A program made the position numbers and the translations under genes. A model generated the notes under the pieces. It was not told the origin of the DNA. It did not search any database and was given only the letters and a program-made list of their open reading frames with translations. Shown here one piece after another: positions 24,784 through 34,119 of a stretch of DNA of 64,000 nucleotides. Source of the DNA: Bacteroidales bacterium (lineage in GTDB: Bacteria; Bacteroidota; Bacteroidia; Bacteroidales; UBA932); assembly GCA_017616655.1 (NCBI GenBank), contig JAFZXU010000061.1, positions 1 through 64,000 on the forward strand. The letters are read 5' to 3'. Positions within the stretch are counted from its first letter, which is position 1; the number at the start of each line of letters is the position of its first letter.

Positions 24784-25989
24784 ATGCGCCCAATGACAGG
24801 AAAACGAATCCTTGCACTATTCACTGCTTTCGTCCTCTCGTTGGGCGCATTTGCAGAAGAAGGAGATCTCATCCTGGGCGATATGCGGCCCGATGTCTAT
24901 CTTCCTGTTCTCGAGGGGCGGCGGATTGCCCTTCTGAGCAATCAGACCGGATTGGCAGGAACGACTGCAGATGCTCCCCATATACTTGACGTTATGCTGG
25001 AACAAGGTCTTGACGTCAATACGGTTTTCAGTCCGGAGCATGGTTTCCGCGGGACGGCAGATGCCGGGGAAAAAGTAGGCAGCGACGTCGATCCGGAGAC
25101 CGGAGTGGAAATCCTGTCCCTCTATGGAGGCAAGATAGATATCCATTCCCCGGAAGTTCTGGACAGATTCGATGTGCTTGTCGTCGATATCCAGGATGTA
25201 GGACTCAGGTTCTACACGTATTACGTGACTATGTTTAAACTGATGGACGCCTGTGCCGCCGGAGGGAAAAAGGTTGTTGTCTTCGACCGGCCGAACCCGA
25301 ACGGCTCCTATGTAGACGGTCCTGTTCTGGATATGAAATATGCCTCCGGTGTCGGGCGGCTGCCGATAACGGTTGTCCACGGAATGACACTGGGAGAACT
25401 GGCCCGGATGATAATCGGCGAAGGCTGGATGCAAACGAAAGAGATTCCGGAAGACTTCCTGACCGTGATACCATGCCTGAACTATACCCATCAGACCCGC
25501 TATGCGCTGCCTGTCGCCCCGTCTCCGAACCTCAAGGACATGAAAGCAGTCTATCTCTATCCATCCACCTGTTTCTTCGAAGGAACAAAAGTCTCCCTCG
25601 GACGCGGAACGGATTGGCCTTTCGAGATATACGGACATCCGGATATGAAGGGATGCTCATTCACATTCACCCCTGAAAGCGTTCCTGGAGCAAAAAGACC
25701 GCCGCTCCTCGGTCTGCTGTGTCACGGAGTGGACCTCCGGGGTCTGGAAGACGAGGCAGTCATAGCCGGAGGCGTGAACTTCTCTTATGTGATCGATGCC
25801 TACCGGAAACTCGGCTGTCCGGAAGACTTCTTCGGCAGCGGACGCTTCTTTGACCGTCTCGCCGGGAACGGGTGGATCCGCCGGATGATCGTCGACGGGG
25901 CTTCGGCCGAAGACCTCAAGCGGGCCTGGGAGCCGGATGTAAAACAGTTCCTGCAGCAAAGAAGGCCCTATCTTCTTTACGAAGAATAA
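24784..25989 (+). CDS. DUF1343/NamZ-family exo-beta-N-acetylmuramidase
   Basis: NamZ enzymes (GH171) release N-acetylmuramic acid from the non-reducing end of peptidoglycan fragments. The 401-residue protein has a signal peptide and the family core: ALLSNQTGLAG, FSPEHGFRG, SLYGGK, DIQDVGLRFYTYYVTM, VFDRPNPNG and GRGTDWPFEIYGHP. The start may be ATG 24784 or ATG 24793. It lies 27 bases after the DPP5-like gene and could be expressed with it, giving a periplasmic peptide and muropeptide salvage group. Two CCCAATG words overlap the start region. Confidence 0.88.
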   Translation: MRPMTGKRILALFTAFVLSLGAFAEEGDLILGDMRPDVYLPVLEGRRIALLSNQTGLAGTTADAPHILDVMLEQGLDVNTVFSPEHGFRGTADAGEKVGSDVDPETGVEILSLYGGKIDIHSPEVLDRFDVLVVDIQDVGLRFYTYYVTMFKLMDACAAGGKKVVVFDRPNPNGSYVDGPVLDMKYASGVGRLPITVVHGMTLGELARMIIGEGWMQTKEIPEDFLTVIPCLNYTHQTRYALPVAPSPNLKDMKAVYLYPSTCFFEGTKVSLGRGTDWPFEIYGHPDMKGCSFTFTPESVPGAKRPPLLGLLCHGVDLRGLEDEAVIAGGVNFSYVIDAYRKLGCPEDFFGSGRFFDRLAGNGWIRRMIVDGASAEDLKRAWEPDVKQFLQQRRPYLLYEE

Positions 25990-26026
25990 TCTATTACCGG
26001 TTCAGGTTTTTCTCGGCATTTTCCTT

Positions 26027-26053
26027 CCATTGGGAGCACTTTGCGCCCAATGG
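26027..26053. repeat. Facing pair of the TGCnCCCAATGG motif
   Basis: CCATTGGGAGCA and TGCGCCCAATGG face each other across three bases, giving a 27-base near-perfect palindrome 30 bases upstream of the rplC promoter. The same 12-base motif occurs in pairs at 39658-39745 and 42573-42660. Confidence 0.6.
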
Positions 26054-26082
26054 CTGAAAATGTTCGTAAAGTGTTGAAAATA

Positions 26083-26136
26083 TTTGGTTTAGTCGCAAAA
26101 AGTCCGTACATTTGCAGCCCCGCAAAAAATGGCGGG
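26083..26136 (+). promoter_or_regulatory. rplC operon promoter and 5' leader hairpin
   Basis: TTTG (26083-26086), 20 bases, TACATTTG (26107-26114) fits the Bacteroidota promoter. CCCGC (26119-26123) and GCGGG (26132-26136) make a small hairpin at the expected transcript start, as in the rplM leader. Confidence 0.8.
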
Positions 26137-26175
26137 AATAGTTAACTACTTAATATACACCAAATTAACAACCAA

Positions 26176-26799
26176 ATGCCTGGAATAATTGGAAAAAAAA
26201 TCGGAATGACTTCCGTTTTCGATGCCGCTGGCAAAAATATGCCATGCACCGTTATCGAGGCTGGTCCGTGCGTTGTTACGCAAATCCGTACAGTTGAGAA
26301 AGATGGTTATGCCGCTGTACAGCTTGCCTATGACGAAGCAAAAGAAAAGCACACCAGCAAGGCCCTCAAAGGCCATTTTGACAAGGCAGAAACCACGCCG
26401 AAGCGCAAGCTCGTGGAGTTCAAGGACGACTTCCCTCTCGAGCTGCATGTAGGCCAGGTGATCAGACTCTCCGACCTTTCCGACGGAAAGATGTGGGTGG
26501 ATGTCACCGGAATTTCAAAAGGTAAGGGATTCCAGGGCGTTGTGAAACGCCACGGATTCGCAGGCGTAGGCGGACAGACCCACGGTCAGGACGACAGACT
26601 TCGTCACCCCGGTTCAATGGGCGCATCCTCCTGGCCTTCAAGGGTGTTCAAGGGTATGCGTATGGCAGGCCGCATGGGCGGTGACCGCGTAAAGGTCTTC
26701 AACCTGCAGATCATCAAGGTCATCCCTGAGAACAACCTCATCATTGTCAAGGGTTCCGTTCCCGGAGCCAAGGGATCTTATGTAATCTTGGAGGACTAA
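26176..26799 (+). CDS. rplC: Ribosomal protein L3
   Basis: L3 binds near the start of 50S assembly and approaches the peptidyl-transferase centre. The 207-residue protein begins [16 protein letters not shown] and contains [26 protein letters not shown] and [18 protein letters not shown]. It is the first gene of this operon; rpsJ, its normal upstream neighbour, is absent, and a clear promoter sits directly in front. Confidence 0.97.
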   Translation: MPGIIGKKIGMTSVFDAAGKNMPCTVIEAGPCVVTQIRTVEKDGYAAVQLAYDEAKEKHTSKALKGHFDKAETTPKRKLVEFKDDFPLELHVGQVIRLSDLSDGKMWVDVTGISKGKGFQGVVKRHGFAGVGGQTHGQDDRLRHPGSMGASSWPSRVFKGMRMAGRMGGDRVKVFNLQIIKVIPENNLIIVKGSVPGAKGSYVILED

Positions 26800-26802
26800 G
26801 TC

Positions 26803-27429
26803 ATGAAATTGGATGTTTACAAGATTGACGGTTCACTGAGCGGCAAGCAGGCCGAGCTCGACGATGCGATTTTCGCAATTGAACCCAACGACAATGCCAT
26901 CTACCTCGACGTCAAGCAGTATCTTGCCAACCAGCGTCAGGGTACCCACAAGACCAAGGACCGCAGTGAGGTCGCTTTCTCCACCAAGAAGATCGGTCGC
27001 CAGAAAGGCGGAGGAGGAGCACGTCACGGCAGCATCAAGTCCAACATCAACGTCGGCGGCGGTACCGCTCACGGTCCCAGGCCCCGCGACTACTCATTCA
27101 AGCTCAACAAGAAACTGAAGCAGCTTGCACGCTTCTCCGCCCTCACCTACAAGGCAAAGGACGGCGCCATCACCATGGTTGAGCCTTTCACGATGGATGC
27201 ACCCAGGACCAAGGATTTCATCAAGATCCTCGACAACCTGAAGGCGAACGGCCGCAAGACCCTCGTCGTGCTTCCTGAGAATTCCAAGAACATTTACCTG
27301 TCATCTCGCAATCTTCCTGAGGCAAAGGTCATCACCGTAGACGAAATCAACACTTTCGTTCTTCTCCACGCTAATCAGCTCGTGCTGGTGGACGGCGTTC
27401 AGGACATTATCGCGGAAAGACGCAAATAA
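26803..27429 (+). CDS. rplD: Ribosomal protein L4
   Basis: L4 lines the exit tunnel of the 50S subunit. The 208-residue protein has IYLDVKQYLANQRQGTHKTKDRSEV, the G-rich loop KKIGRQKGGGGARHGS and GGTAHGPRPRDYSFKLNKK. It starts three bases after the rplC stop. In some bacteria L4 also represses its own operon; nothing here shows that directly. Confidence 0.97.
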   Translation: MKLDVYKIDGSLSGKQAELDDAIFAIEPNDNAIYLDVKQYLANQRQGTHKTKDRSEVAFSTKKIGRQKGGGGARHGSIKSNINVGGGTAHGPRPRDYSFKLNKKLKQLARFSALTYKAKDGAITMVEPFTMDAPRTKDFIKILDNLKANGRKTLVVLPENSKNIYLSSRNLPEAKVITVDEINTFVLLHANQLVLVDGVQDIIAERRK

Positions 27430-27438
27430 GACACAACG

Positions 27439-27729
27439 ATGGGAATACTTATTAAGCCTATAGTAACTGAAAAAATGACGGTTCAGGGCGATAAACTGAA
27501 TCGTTACGGTTTCATCGTTGAGCGCGATGCCAACAAGGTTGAAATCAAGAATGCCGTCGAGCAGATGTACGGTGTCTCCGTAAAGGATGTCAATACCGTA
27601 AACTATCACGGCAAACGCAAGAGCCGCTACACCAAGGCGGGTATGCTTACAGGCCGCACGAACAACTACAAGAAGGCGTTCGTTACCCTGGCCGGAGATG
27701 ACAAGATTGATTTCTATAGCAACATTTAA
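27439..27729 (+). CDS. rplW: Ribosomal protein L23
   Basis: L23 surrounds the tunnel exit and docks trigger factor and SRP. The 96-residue protein begins [14 protein letters not shown] and contains [23 protein letters not shown] with a basic [10 protein letters not shown] loop. Spacing to rplD and rplB is nine and five bases. Confidence 0.96.
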   Translation: MGILIKPIVTEKMTVQGDKLNRYGFIVERDANKVEIKNAVEQMYGVSVKDVNTVNYHGKRKSRYTKAGMLTGRTNNYKKAFVTLAGDDKIDFYSNI

Positions 27730-27734
27730 GGACT

Positions 27735-28559
27735 ATGGCAGTACGTAAATTCAAACCGGTGACTCCCGGTACCAGAAATAAGGTGATCAGCACTTTCGAA
27801 GAGATCACCTGCACCACCCCTGAGAAGTCCCTGCTCAAGCCCCTCAGGCGCTCGGGCGGACGCAACAACCAGGGCAAGATGACGATGCGTTACATCGGTG
27901 GCGGTCACAAGAAGATGTACCGCGTGATTGACTTCCTTCGCGAGAAGGACAATTGCAAGGCTACTGTCAAGACCATCGAGTACGACCCCAACCGCAGCGC
28001 ACGCATCGCGCTCGTCTGCTACGAAGATGGTGAGAAGCGTTATATCATAGCCCCCAACGGCATCCAGGTCGGTCAGGTGATCGAATCCGGCGCCGGTGTA
28101 GCTCCCGAAATCGGTAACTCTCTTCCGCTTGCTGAAATTCCGCTCGGTACCCTCGTACACAACATCGAGCTTCGTCCCGGCAACGGTGCCGTCCTGGCAC
28201 GCAGCGCCGGTGCGTATGCACAGCTTACCGCACGCGAAGGCACTCACGCCGTCCTGCGCCTCCCTTCGGGCGAGACCAGAATGGTGCTTGTCTCCTGCCG
28301 CGCAACCGTAGGCATCGTGTCGAATACCGACCACAACCTGGAATCTCACGGAAAAGCTGGTCGCAGAAGGTGGCTCGGCCGCCGTCCCCGCAACCGTGGC
28401 GTTGTCATGAACCCTGTCGATCACCCGATGGGCGGTGGTGAAGGACGCGCTTCCGGTGGACACCCTCGCTCCCGCAAGGGTCTGCCCGCTAAGGGATACA
28501 AGACTCGTAATCCGAAGAAGAATTCCAACAAGTTAATCATCGAAAGAAGACATAAATAA
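27735..28559 (+). CDS. rplB: Ribosomal protein L2
   Basis: L2 is required for subunit association and peptidyl transfer. The 274-residue protein contains [44 protein letters not shown], and the conserved C-terminal [21 protein letters not shown] with the functionally important histidine. Length and order are standard. Confidence 0.97.
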   Translation: MAVRKFKPVTPGTRNKVISTFEEITCTTPEKSLLKPLRRSGGRNNQGKMTMRYIGGGHKKMYRVIDFLREKDNCKATVKTIEYDPNRSARIALVCYEDGEKRYIIAPNGIQVGQVIESGAGVAPEIGNSLPLAEIPLGTLVHNIELRPGNGAVLARSAGAYAQLTAREGTHAVLRLPSGETRMVLVSCRATVGIVSNTDHNLESHGKAGRRRWLGRRPRNRGVVMNPVDHPMGGGEGRASGGHPRSRKGLPAKGYKTRNPKKNSNKLIIERRHK

Positions 28560-28580
28560 CGGAATAAACAGAAGTAGATT

Positions 28581-28847
28581 ATGAGTCGTTCACTTAGAAA
28601 AGGTCCTTACATTCAGGACAGCTTGGAAAAGAGGGTGCTCGCGATGAACGAGGGCACCATGAAGAAAGAGGCCATCAAGACCTGGTCACGTGCCAGCATG
28701 ATCTCCCCGGACTTCGTCGGCCACACTATCGCTGTTCACAATGGCAACAGGTTCATTCCGGTTTATGTGACAGAGAACATGGTAGGCCACAAGCTCGGCG
28801 AATTCGCTCCGACGCGTACCTTCAAGGGCCATTCCGGTAATCGTTAA
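28581..28847 (+). CDS. rpsS: Ribosomal protein S19
   Basis: S19 binds 16S rRNA in the 30S head with S13. The 88-residue protein contains [43 protein letters not shown] and [14 protein letters not shown]. It lies between rplB and rplV as in the normal S10 cluster. Confidence 0.97.
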   Translation: MSRSLRKGPYIQDSLEKRVLAMNEGTMKKEAIKTWSRASMISPDFVGHTIAVHNGNRFIPVYVTENMVGHKLGEFAPTRTFKGHSGNR

Positions 28848-28866
28848 AATATAAGGAGAGATTACT

Positions 28867-29307
28867 ATGGGAAAACGCAAAAGAGAAATGGCCGACAGGC
28901 TTAAGGAAATAAAGAAGCAGACAGCTATCGCAAAGCTGAATGATGTACCCACCTCTCCCCAGAAGATGCGCCTCGTGGCAGACATCATCAGGGGTCAGGA
29001 GGTCAACCACGCTTTGGATATTCTCAAATATTCAAAGAAGGAGGCATCCGTCCGTCTCGAGAAGCTTCTCCGCAGCGCAATCGCCAACTGGGAAGCAAAG
29101 AACGAGGATAACCGCAAAGATCTTGAAAACGGCAAGGTCATCGTCAAGACCATCATGGTTGACGGAGGCCGCACGCTGAAGCGCATCCGTCCGTGCCCCC
29201 AGGGCCGTGCGGGCCGCATCCGCAAGCGCTCCAATCACGTCACCGTGATTCTCGACACCAAGGCCGAGCCGGCAAAGGCAGAAACCAAACCAGTAGAGGA
29301 GGCATAA
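28867..29307 (+). CDS. rplV: Ribosomal protein L22
   Basis: L22 lines the exit tunnel; macrolide resistance maps to its hairpin. The 146-residue protein has [29 protein letters not shown], and the hairpin region [28 protein letters not shown]. It has about 25 extra N-terminal residues and an alanine/glutamate/lysine-rich C-terminal tail compared with the 110-residue enterobacterial protein, which is common in this phylum. Confidence 0.96.
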   Translation: MGKRKREMADRLKEIKKQTAIAKLNDVPTSPQKMRLVADIIRGQEVNHALDILKYSKKEASVRLEKLLRSAIANWEAKNEDNRKDLENGKVIVKTIMVDGGRTLKRIRPCPQGRAGRIRKRSNHVTVILDTKAEPAKAETKPVEEA

Positions 29308-29309
29308 TT

Positions 29310-30080
29310 ATGGGACAGAAAACCAATCCTATCAGCAACCGTCTTGGTATTATCCGTGGTTGGGACTCCAACTGGTACGGTGACTACCCTACCCGCATCC
29401 TTGAGGATTCGAAGATCCGCGAATATCTCGACGCACGTCTCGCGAAGGCTTCGCTTTCGAAGATCGTCATCGAGCGCACTTTGAAGCTCATCACCGTCAC
29501 TATCCACACTGCCCGTCCCGGTGTCATCATCGGCAAGGGCGGCCAGGAGGTCGACAAGCTCAAGGAAGAGCTCAAGAAGATCTGCAACAAGGACGTTCAG
29601 ATCAACATTTTCGAGGTCAAGCGTCCGGAAGTGGATGCGAACATCGTCGCTAACAACATCGCTCGTCAGGTAGAGGGACGCGTCTCCTACCGCAGGGCCA
29701 TCAAGATGGCCGTCGCATCGACGATGCGTATGGGTGCCGAAGGCATCAAGGTCCTGATCAGCGGCCGCGTAGGCGGCGCCGAGATGGCTCGCAGCGAGAT
29801 GTTCAAGGAGGGACGTACCCCTCTGCACACCATCCGTGCCGATATCGACTACGCTCTCGCAGAAGCTCACACCAAGGTGGGCGTTCTCGGAGTGAAGGTA
29901 TGGATCTGCAACGGTGAGGTTTACGGCAAGCGCGATCTCTCCCCTAACGCAGGTACAGCCGCAGGCGTGGCTGCTGCCGGTCAGGGTGAGCGTGGCGAGC
30001 GTCGTCGCGGTGGACGCGGCGGCGAGCGTCGCGGTGGCCGTGGAGGCCGCGGAGGCGACCGTCGCCGTAACGAGGAGTAA
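29310..30080 (+). CDS. rpsC: Ribosomal protein S3 with an arginine/glycine-rich tail
   Basis: S3 helps form the mRNA entry channel. The 256-residue protein starts at ATG 29310, two bases after rplV, with [14 protein letters not shown], the KH-domain motif [14 protein letters not shown], and [24 protein letters not shown]. The last 35 residues are an RGG-type low-complexity tail rich in arginine and glycine ([13 protein letters not shown] and following). It is the last ribosomal gene here; rplP, which normally follows, is absent and a terminator comes next. Confidence 0.96.
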   Translation: MGQKTNPISNRLGIIRGWDSNWYGDYPTRILEDSKIREYLDARLAKASLSKIVIERTLKLITVTIHTARPGVIIGKGGQEVDKLKEELKKICNKDVQINIFEVKRPEVDANIVANNIARQVEGRVSYRRAIKMAVASTMRMGAEGIKVLISGRVGGAEMARSEMFKEGRTPLHTIRADIDYALAEAHTKVGVLGVKVWICNGEVYGKRDLSPNAGTAAGVAAAGQGERGERRRGGRGGERRGGRGGRGGDRRRNEE

Positions 30081-30098
30081 TTCCGCATCCTGCTTTTT

Positions 30099-30127
30099 AA
30101 AGGCCAGCCTTCGGGTTGGCCTTTTTT
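30099..30127 (+). terminator. rpsC terminator, overlapping the next promoter
   Basis: AAAGGCCAGCC and GGTTGGCCTTT pair around TTCG, followed by six T. A -7 box for the next gene, TATCTTTG (30130-30137), begins three bases later. Confidence 0.88.
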
Positions 30128-30144
30128 ATTATCTTTGTACTACT

Positions 30145-31353
30145 ATGAAAAGGATTTTTTGCCTTGCTGTTTGCCTCATGATGGCCGTTGCCGTTGAGGC
30201 GAGGGGCTTGAAGAGGGTGTCGCCGGGAGCGGCCGGGATGGACGGCGCGCGGCTGGAGATGGCCGACAGCATAATCTGCGCTTCGATTGCCGACGGAGCG
30301 ATTCCCGGAGCGGTGCTGGCCGTGGTGCGCGGCGACAAGCTTGTCTATCTCAAGGCCTACGGCAACAAGCAGGTGGTGCCCGATACCGTGGCGATGACAA
30401 CCGGAACGGTCTTCGACCTTGCCAGCGTCAGCAAATGCGTGGGAACGACGATGGCCGTGATGCAGCTGGTGGAGCAGGGAAAAATCCGCCTTACGGACCC
30501 TGTAAGCCTCTATATTCCAGGTTTCAAGCCATGGAAGGATGAGGCCACCGGCCGCAAGCGCGAGATCAGGATAGTGGACTTTTTGTCGCACAGTGCGGGC
30601 CTTCCGCCCTCCATCAGCGTCAGCAAATACCTCGCAAAATACGGCCCTGCTTCGCCCGAGGCCCTTATCCGCCACATCGCGGAGGATGAGCCGAGGCGTT
30701 TCGAGCCGACAACCGACTATCTCTACAGCTGCCTGAATTTCATCACCTTGCAGCACGTCGTGGAGAATGTCACAGGGCAGCGGCTCTGCGATTATGTGCA
30801 GGAGAACGTCTTCGACCGGCTCGGATTGGAGCACTCTTGCTACAACCCCAAGGAGCGGCCGGAGATTCTTCCGCTTGTGGCGCCCACGGAGGTCGGTAAG
30901 GACGGTAACGTGCTGCTCGGCGAAGTGCATGACCCGACGGCACGTCTAGTCAATTGCGGTAATTCGGGCAACGCCGGAGTCTTCTCCAATGCGGAGGACC
31001 TGGCGGTTATCGCCGCTGCGCTGATGAACGGCGGCGCCATTGACGGCAAACGGCTCCTTAGCCCGAGAACCGTCGAAACGATGGTTTCGGTGCCGGAAGA
31101 CAATGCGCCCCATATCGGGCGCGCCCTCGGCTGGGACAACTGCAGCAGCAGCGCCACCCTGCGCGGCGATCTCTTCAGCCGCACCCGCACAATCTGCCAT
31201 ACCGGCTACACCGGCACCTCGATGGTCATCGACCTCGACGCCAAATGCGCCGTAATCCTTCTGGCCCACCGCGTCCATCCCGTGGACAAGGGCGGCATCG
31301 CAGCCCTGCGGGCTAAAGTCGCCAACATCGTTGCGGCTTCAATAGAGCGATAG
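30145..31353 (+). CDS. Serine hydrolase of the class C beta-lactamase/penicillin-binding fold
   Basis: The 402-residue protein has a signal peptide and the beta-lactamase fold: the SxxK motif in ASVSKCVG, a second motif YSCLNF in the place of YxN, and HTGYTGTS in the place of KTG. Relatives include esterases, D-aminopeptidases and peptidoglycan-associated enzymes, and most are not antibiotic-degrading. The chosen ATG at 30145 begins MKRIFCLAVCLMMAVAVEA; the upstream open frame is antisense-like and overlaps rpsC. It is transcribed from its own promoter just behind the rpsC terminator. Confidence 0.8.
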   Translation: MKRIFCLAVCLMMAVAVEARGLKRVSPGAAGMDGARLEMADSIICASIADGAIPGAVLAVVRGDKLVYLKAYGNKQVVPDTVAMTTGTVFDLASVSKCVGTTMAVMQLVEQGKIRLTDPVSLYIPGFKPWKDEATGRKREIRIVDFLSHSAGLPPSISVSKYLAKYGPASPEALIRHIAEDEPRRFEPTTDYLYSCLNFITLQHVVENVTGQRLCDYVQENVFDRLGLEHSCYNPKERPEILPLVAPTEVGKDGNVLLGEVHDPTARLVNCGNSGNAGVFSNAEDLAVIAAALMNGGAIDGKRLLSPRTVETMVSVPEDNAPHIGRALGWDNCSSSATLRGDLFSRTRTICHTGYTGTSMVIDLDAKCAVILLAHRVHPVDKGGIAALRAKVANIVAASIER

Positions 31354-31392
31354 AACGGCCCGTTCTAAATCCCAATAATAAGAGTATCTTTG
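31353..31392 (+). promoter_or_regulatory. Promoter region of the Mrp gene with a short palindrome
   Basis: TATCTTTG (31385-31392) is a consensus -7 box 21 bases before the ATG. At about the -33 position lies the perfect palindrome GAACGGCCCGTTC (31353-31365), which overlaps the preceding stop codon and could be a weak terminator stem or an operator. Confidence 0.5.
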
Positions 31393-31412
31393 TATTTCTA
31401 AACGATAGCGAT

Positions 31413-32312
31413 ATGAACGAATTCGACATAAAAGGCCCTTACAACCCCAATCCGCCGAAGCCGAAGCCCAAGGCTCCGGTTCTCGACCTCAACAACGATC
31501 TCATCAAGGATGTAGGCAAGATTGTCTGCATCGCATCCGGCAAGGGCGGTGTGGGTAAATCCACCGTCGCCGTCAACCTGGCCGTGACCCTCGCAAGGCT
31601 CGGATACCGCGTGGGCCTGGCCGATGCCGACGTTTACGGCCCGTCGGTTCCCAAGATGACCGGCACCGAGGGTGTCACCCCCGGCATAGAGGTCTTCAAA
31701 CCCGACGGAACCCTGCTCGGACCCGGCGAGGAGTTCACCAACGACTGCAAGGAAATCTTCCTTCCGGTGGAGAAATTCGGCGTCAAATGGATGTCCATCG
31801 GCTATTTCGCCAAGCCGGAACAGGCGCTTATCTGGCGCGGCCCTATGGCCTGCACCGCCCTCAAGCAAATGATCCTGCAGGTTCGCTGGGGTGAGCTGGA
31901 CGTGCTGCTGATAGACATGCCTCCCGGAACGGGAGACATTCATATCTCGATGGTCAACGACATTCCCCTCGACGGCGCCGTCATAGTCAGCACGCCGCAG
32001 GCGGTGGCGCTGGCCGACGTGGAGAAGGGCATCAACATGTTCCGCAACCCGCAGATCAACAAGAAAGTGCTCGGAATAATCGAGAATATGTCGTGGTTCA
32101 CCCCTGCCGAGTTGCCTGACAACAAGTACTACATCTTCGGAAAGGACGGCTGCAGGGAGATGTGCGAAAAATACGGTGTTCCCCTTCTCGGCCAGATTCC
32201 GCTGGTTCAGAGCGTCCGCGAGGGCGGCGACGACGGGCGACCCGCCGCAATCAACGACGGACCGGTTTACAAGGCGTTGCAGGAGGTAGCATTCGCGATA
32301 GTGGAATCATAG
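31413..32312 (+). CDS. Mrp/ApbC-family P-loop ATPase (iron-sulphur carrier type)
   Basis: The 299-residue protein has the deviant Walker A ASGKGGVGKST (41-51), ADADVYGPSVP, LLIDMPPGTGD and DVEKGINMF, all typical of Mrp/NBP35 ATPases that carry or insert iron-sulphur clusters. Two differences from the best-studied members stand out: the N-terminal DUF59 domain is missing, replaced by a proline/lysine-rich stretch (NPNPPKPKPK), and the C-terminal CxxC that binds the cluster is replaced by MSWFTPAELPDNKYYIFG. I believe related Bacteroidota proteins share that replacement, but cannot verify it here. Confidence 0.85.
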   Translation: MNEFDIKGPYNPNPPKPKPKAPVLDLNNDLIKDVGKIVCIASGKGGVGKSTVAVNLAVTLARLGYRVGLADADVYGPSVPKMTGTEGVTPGIEVFKPDGTLLGPGEEFTNDCKEIFLPVEKFGVKWMSIGYFAKPEQALIWRGPMACTALKQMILQVRWGELDVLLIDMPPGTGDIHISMVNDIPLDGAVIVSTPQAVALADVEKGINMFRNPQINKKVLGIIENMSWFTPAELPDNKYYIFGKDGCREMCEKYGVPLLGQIPLVQSVREGGDDGRPAAINDGPVYKALQEVAFAIVES

Positions 32313-32341
32313 AGCAGAATCATTTTCTTGGAGGGGACGAT

Positions 32342-33244
32342 ATGTGCAGGAGATTATTGATATTGTTGGGGACGGGTATATCCGTCCTCTTCTTTTGGAA
32401 TCTGGAGAACTATTTCGACCCGTTCGACGATCCTGCGACACTCGACGACGAGTTCACCGCGCGAGGTGAGAAACACTGGACCTGGAAACGCTTCGAGCGC
32501 AAGCGCAACGGCATTGCGAAGGTGATTCTGGCTGCCTCTCTGTATGGCGAGCCGCCCGCCCTGTGCGCCTTTGCCGAGGTTGAAAACCGGATGGTCCTGA
32601 AGCAGCTGGTACAGAACACCCCGCTCGAGAAACTGGATTACGGCATAATCCATCGCGACTCCCCGGACGAGCGCGGCATCGATGTGGCACTGCTCTACAG
32701 GAAGAGCCGATTCAAGCCTTTGAAGGTAGAGGCGTTGCGGGTCTCGGAAGAGTTCTCAACACGCGATATTCTATATGTGAAGGGGGTGCTGATGGCTGAT
32801 ACGGTGCATATTCTGGTGAACCACTGGCCATCCAAGCGGGGCGGCGCCGCGGCTTCTGAAACAAGGCGCAGGACGGCGCAGGAGAGGCTTTCGGCACTTT
32901 GCGATTCAATTACGGAGGCGTCACCCGATCAAAGAATCATTGCCCTCGGGGACTTCAACGACACCCCGGAAAACATCCAACTTCCGCTGCATAATCTGGC
33001 AGCGCCGCTGGCCGCCCGGGGCGAAGGCACGCTCAAATACCGCGGCAACTGGGAGATGATAGACCAGTGCTTTGTATCGGATACCACCGGCTGCCGCCTC
33101 TGCATTTTCAAGCCGTCGTTCCTCGTGGAACACGACCGCGACTACACAGGCGACAAACCACGGCGCACCTATATCGGCCCCCGCTACCACTCCGGCCTCA
33201 GCGACCATTTGCCGATAGTACTGACAATTTCATTAGGACCTTAG
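32342..33244 (+). CDS. Endonuclease/exonuclease/phosphatase (EEP) family protein
   Basis: The 300-residue protein starts at ATG 32342 with a hydrophobic N-terminus ([17 protein letters not shown]), so it is probably exported or membrane-anchored. The EEP fold is shown by WNLENYF, the metal-binding Glu in [22 protein letters not shown] and the final SDHLPIV with the catalytic His. EEP enzymes cleave phosphodiesters in nucleic acids, lipids or sugars; the exported form suggests an extracytoplasmic substrate. The open frame upstream overlaps the Mrp gene and is not used. Confidence 0.83.
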   Translation: MCRRLLILLGTGISVLFFWNLENYFDPFDDPATLDDEFTARGEKHWTWKRFERKRNGIAKVILAASLYGEPPALCAFAEVENRMVLKQLVQNTPLEKLDYGIIHRDSPDERGIDVALLYRKSRFKPLKVEALRVSEEFSTRDILYVKGVLMADTVHILVNHWPSKRGGAAASETRRRTAQERLSALCDSITEASPDQRIIALGDFNDTPENIQLPLHNLAAPLAARGEGTLKYRGNWEMIDQCFVSDTTGCRLCIFKPSFLVEHDRDYTGDKPRRTYIGPRYHSGLSDHLPIVLTISLGP

Positions 33245-33254
33245 GCCCGTCAGA

Positions 33255-33280
33255 GGGGCGAGCCGGCTATACCCCGGGAG
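33255..33280. repeat. Dispersed repeat fragment
   Basis: GGGGCGAGCCGG and TACCCCGGGAG within this stretch match the reverse complement of 3102-3127 at 24 of 26 bases. It sits between the EEP gene and the thyA -7 box. Confidence 0.6.
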
Positions 33281-33296
33281 ATTCCTGGTTTTTTCT

Positions 33297-33304
33297 TATA
33301 TTTG
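33297..33304 (+). promoter_or_regulatory. thyA -7 box
   Basis: TATATTTG matches TAnnTTTG 20 bases before the thyA ATG. The T-rich stretch before it contains no exact TTTG at the expected distance. Confidence 0.55.
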
Positions 33305-33324
33305 TATCTTCAACCTCAACCGCT

Positions 33325-34119
33325 ATGAAACAATATCTCGACCTGCTCAGATATATATTGAAGGAGGGGTCCGTCAAGAGCGACCGCACCGGGACCGGCA
33401 CCAAAAGCGTTTTCGGCTACCAGATGAGGTTCAACCTAGAGGAGGGGTTTCCGCTGCTGACAACCAAGAAAGTCCACCTGAAATCCATTATCTACGAACT
33501 TATGTGGTTCATTGCAGGCGACACCAACATCAAATACCTCAACGACCACGGAGTGACGATCTGGGACGAATGGGCCGACAAGGACGGCAACCTCGGGCCT
33601 GTTTACGGCCACCAGTGGCGCTCCTGGCCCGCACCGGACGGAAAGACCATCGACCAGCTCGCCGACGTGGTGGAGCAGATAAAGCGCAATCCAGACAGCC
33701 GCAGGTTAATAGTTTCCGCCTGGAACCCGGCAGAGGTTGACAAGATGGCCCTGCCTCCTTGCCACAGCCTTTTCCAGTTCTACGTCACCGACGGAAAACT
33801 CTCCTGCCAGCTCTACCAGCGCAGCGCCGACGTCTTTCTCGGAGTGCCGTTCAACATAGCCTCCTACGCCCTCCTGACGATGATGGTGGCGCAGGGCTGC
33901 GGCCTCAAACCCGGCGACTTCGTCCATACCCTCGGAGACGCACACATCTACCTCAACCATCTTGAGCAGGTCAACACCCAGCTCTCGAGGGAGCCGAGGA
34001 CACTTCCCACAATGCGCCTCAACCCAGAGAAAAAAGATATCTTCTCCTTCGAATATGAAGACTTCACCCTCGAAGGCTACGACCCCTGGCCGGTGATAAA
34101 AGCCCCGATAGCAGTATGA
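33325..34119 (+). CDS. thyA: Thymidylate synthase
   Basis: ThyA methylates dUMP to dTMP with methylenetetrahydrofolate, producing dihydrofolate. The 264-residue protein has the same length as the E. coli enzyme. It shows [12 protein letters not shown], the catalytic Cys146 in [30 protein letters not shown] and [12 protein letters not shown]. It overlaps folA by four bases, which couples the dihydrofolate producer to its recycling enzyme. Confidence 0.97.
   Translation: MKQYLDLLRYILKEGSVKSDRTGTGTKSVFGYQMRFNLEEGFPLLTTKKVHLKSIIYELMWFIAGDTNIKYLNDHGVTIWDEWADKDGNLGPVYGHQWRSWPAPDGKTIDQLADVVEQIKRNPDSRRLIVSAWNPAEVDKMALPPCHSLFQFYVTDGKLSCQLYQRSADVFLGVPFNIASYALLTMMVAQGCGLKPGDFVHTLGDAHIYLNHLEQVNTQLSREPRTLPTMRLNPEKKDIFSFEYEDFTLEGYDPWPVIKAPIAV

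Noticed and set aside
30145..31353. Antibiotic-resistance beta-lactamase
   Set aside because: The motif set (ASVSK, YSC, HTG) fits the broad serine-hydrolase family; nothing specific to class A or C resistance enzymes was seen.
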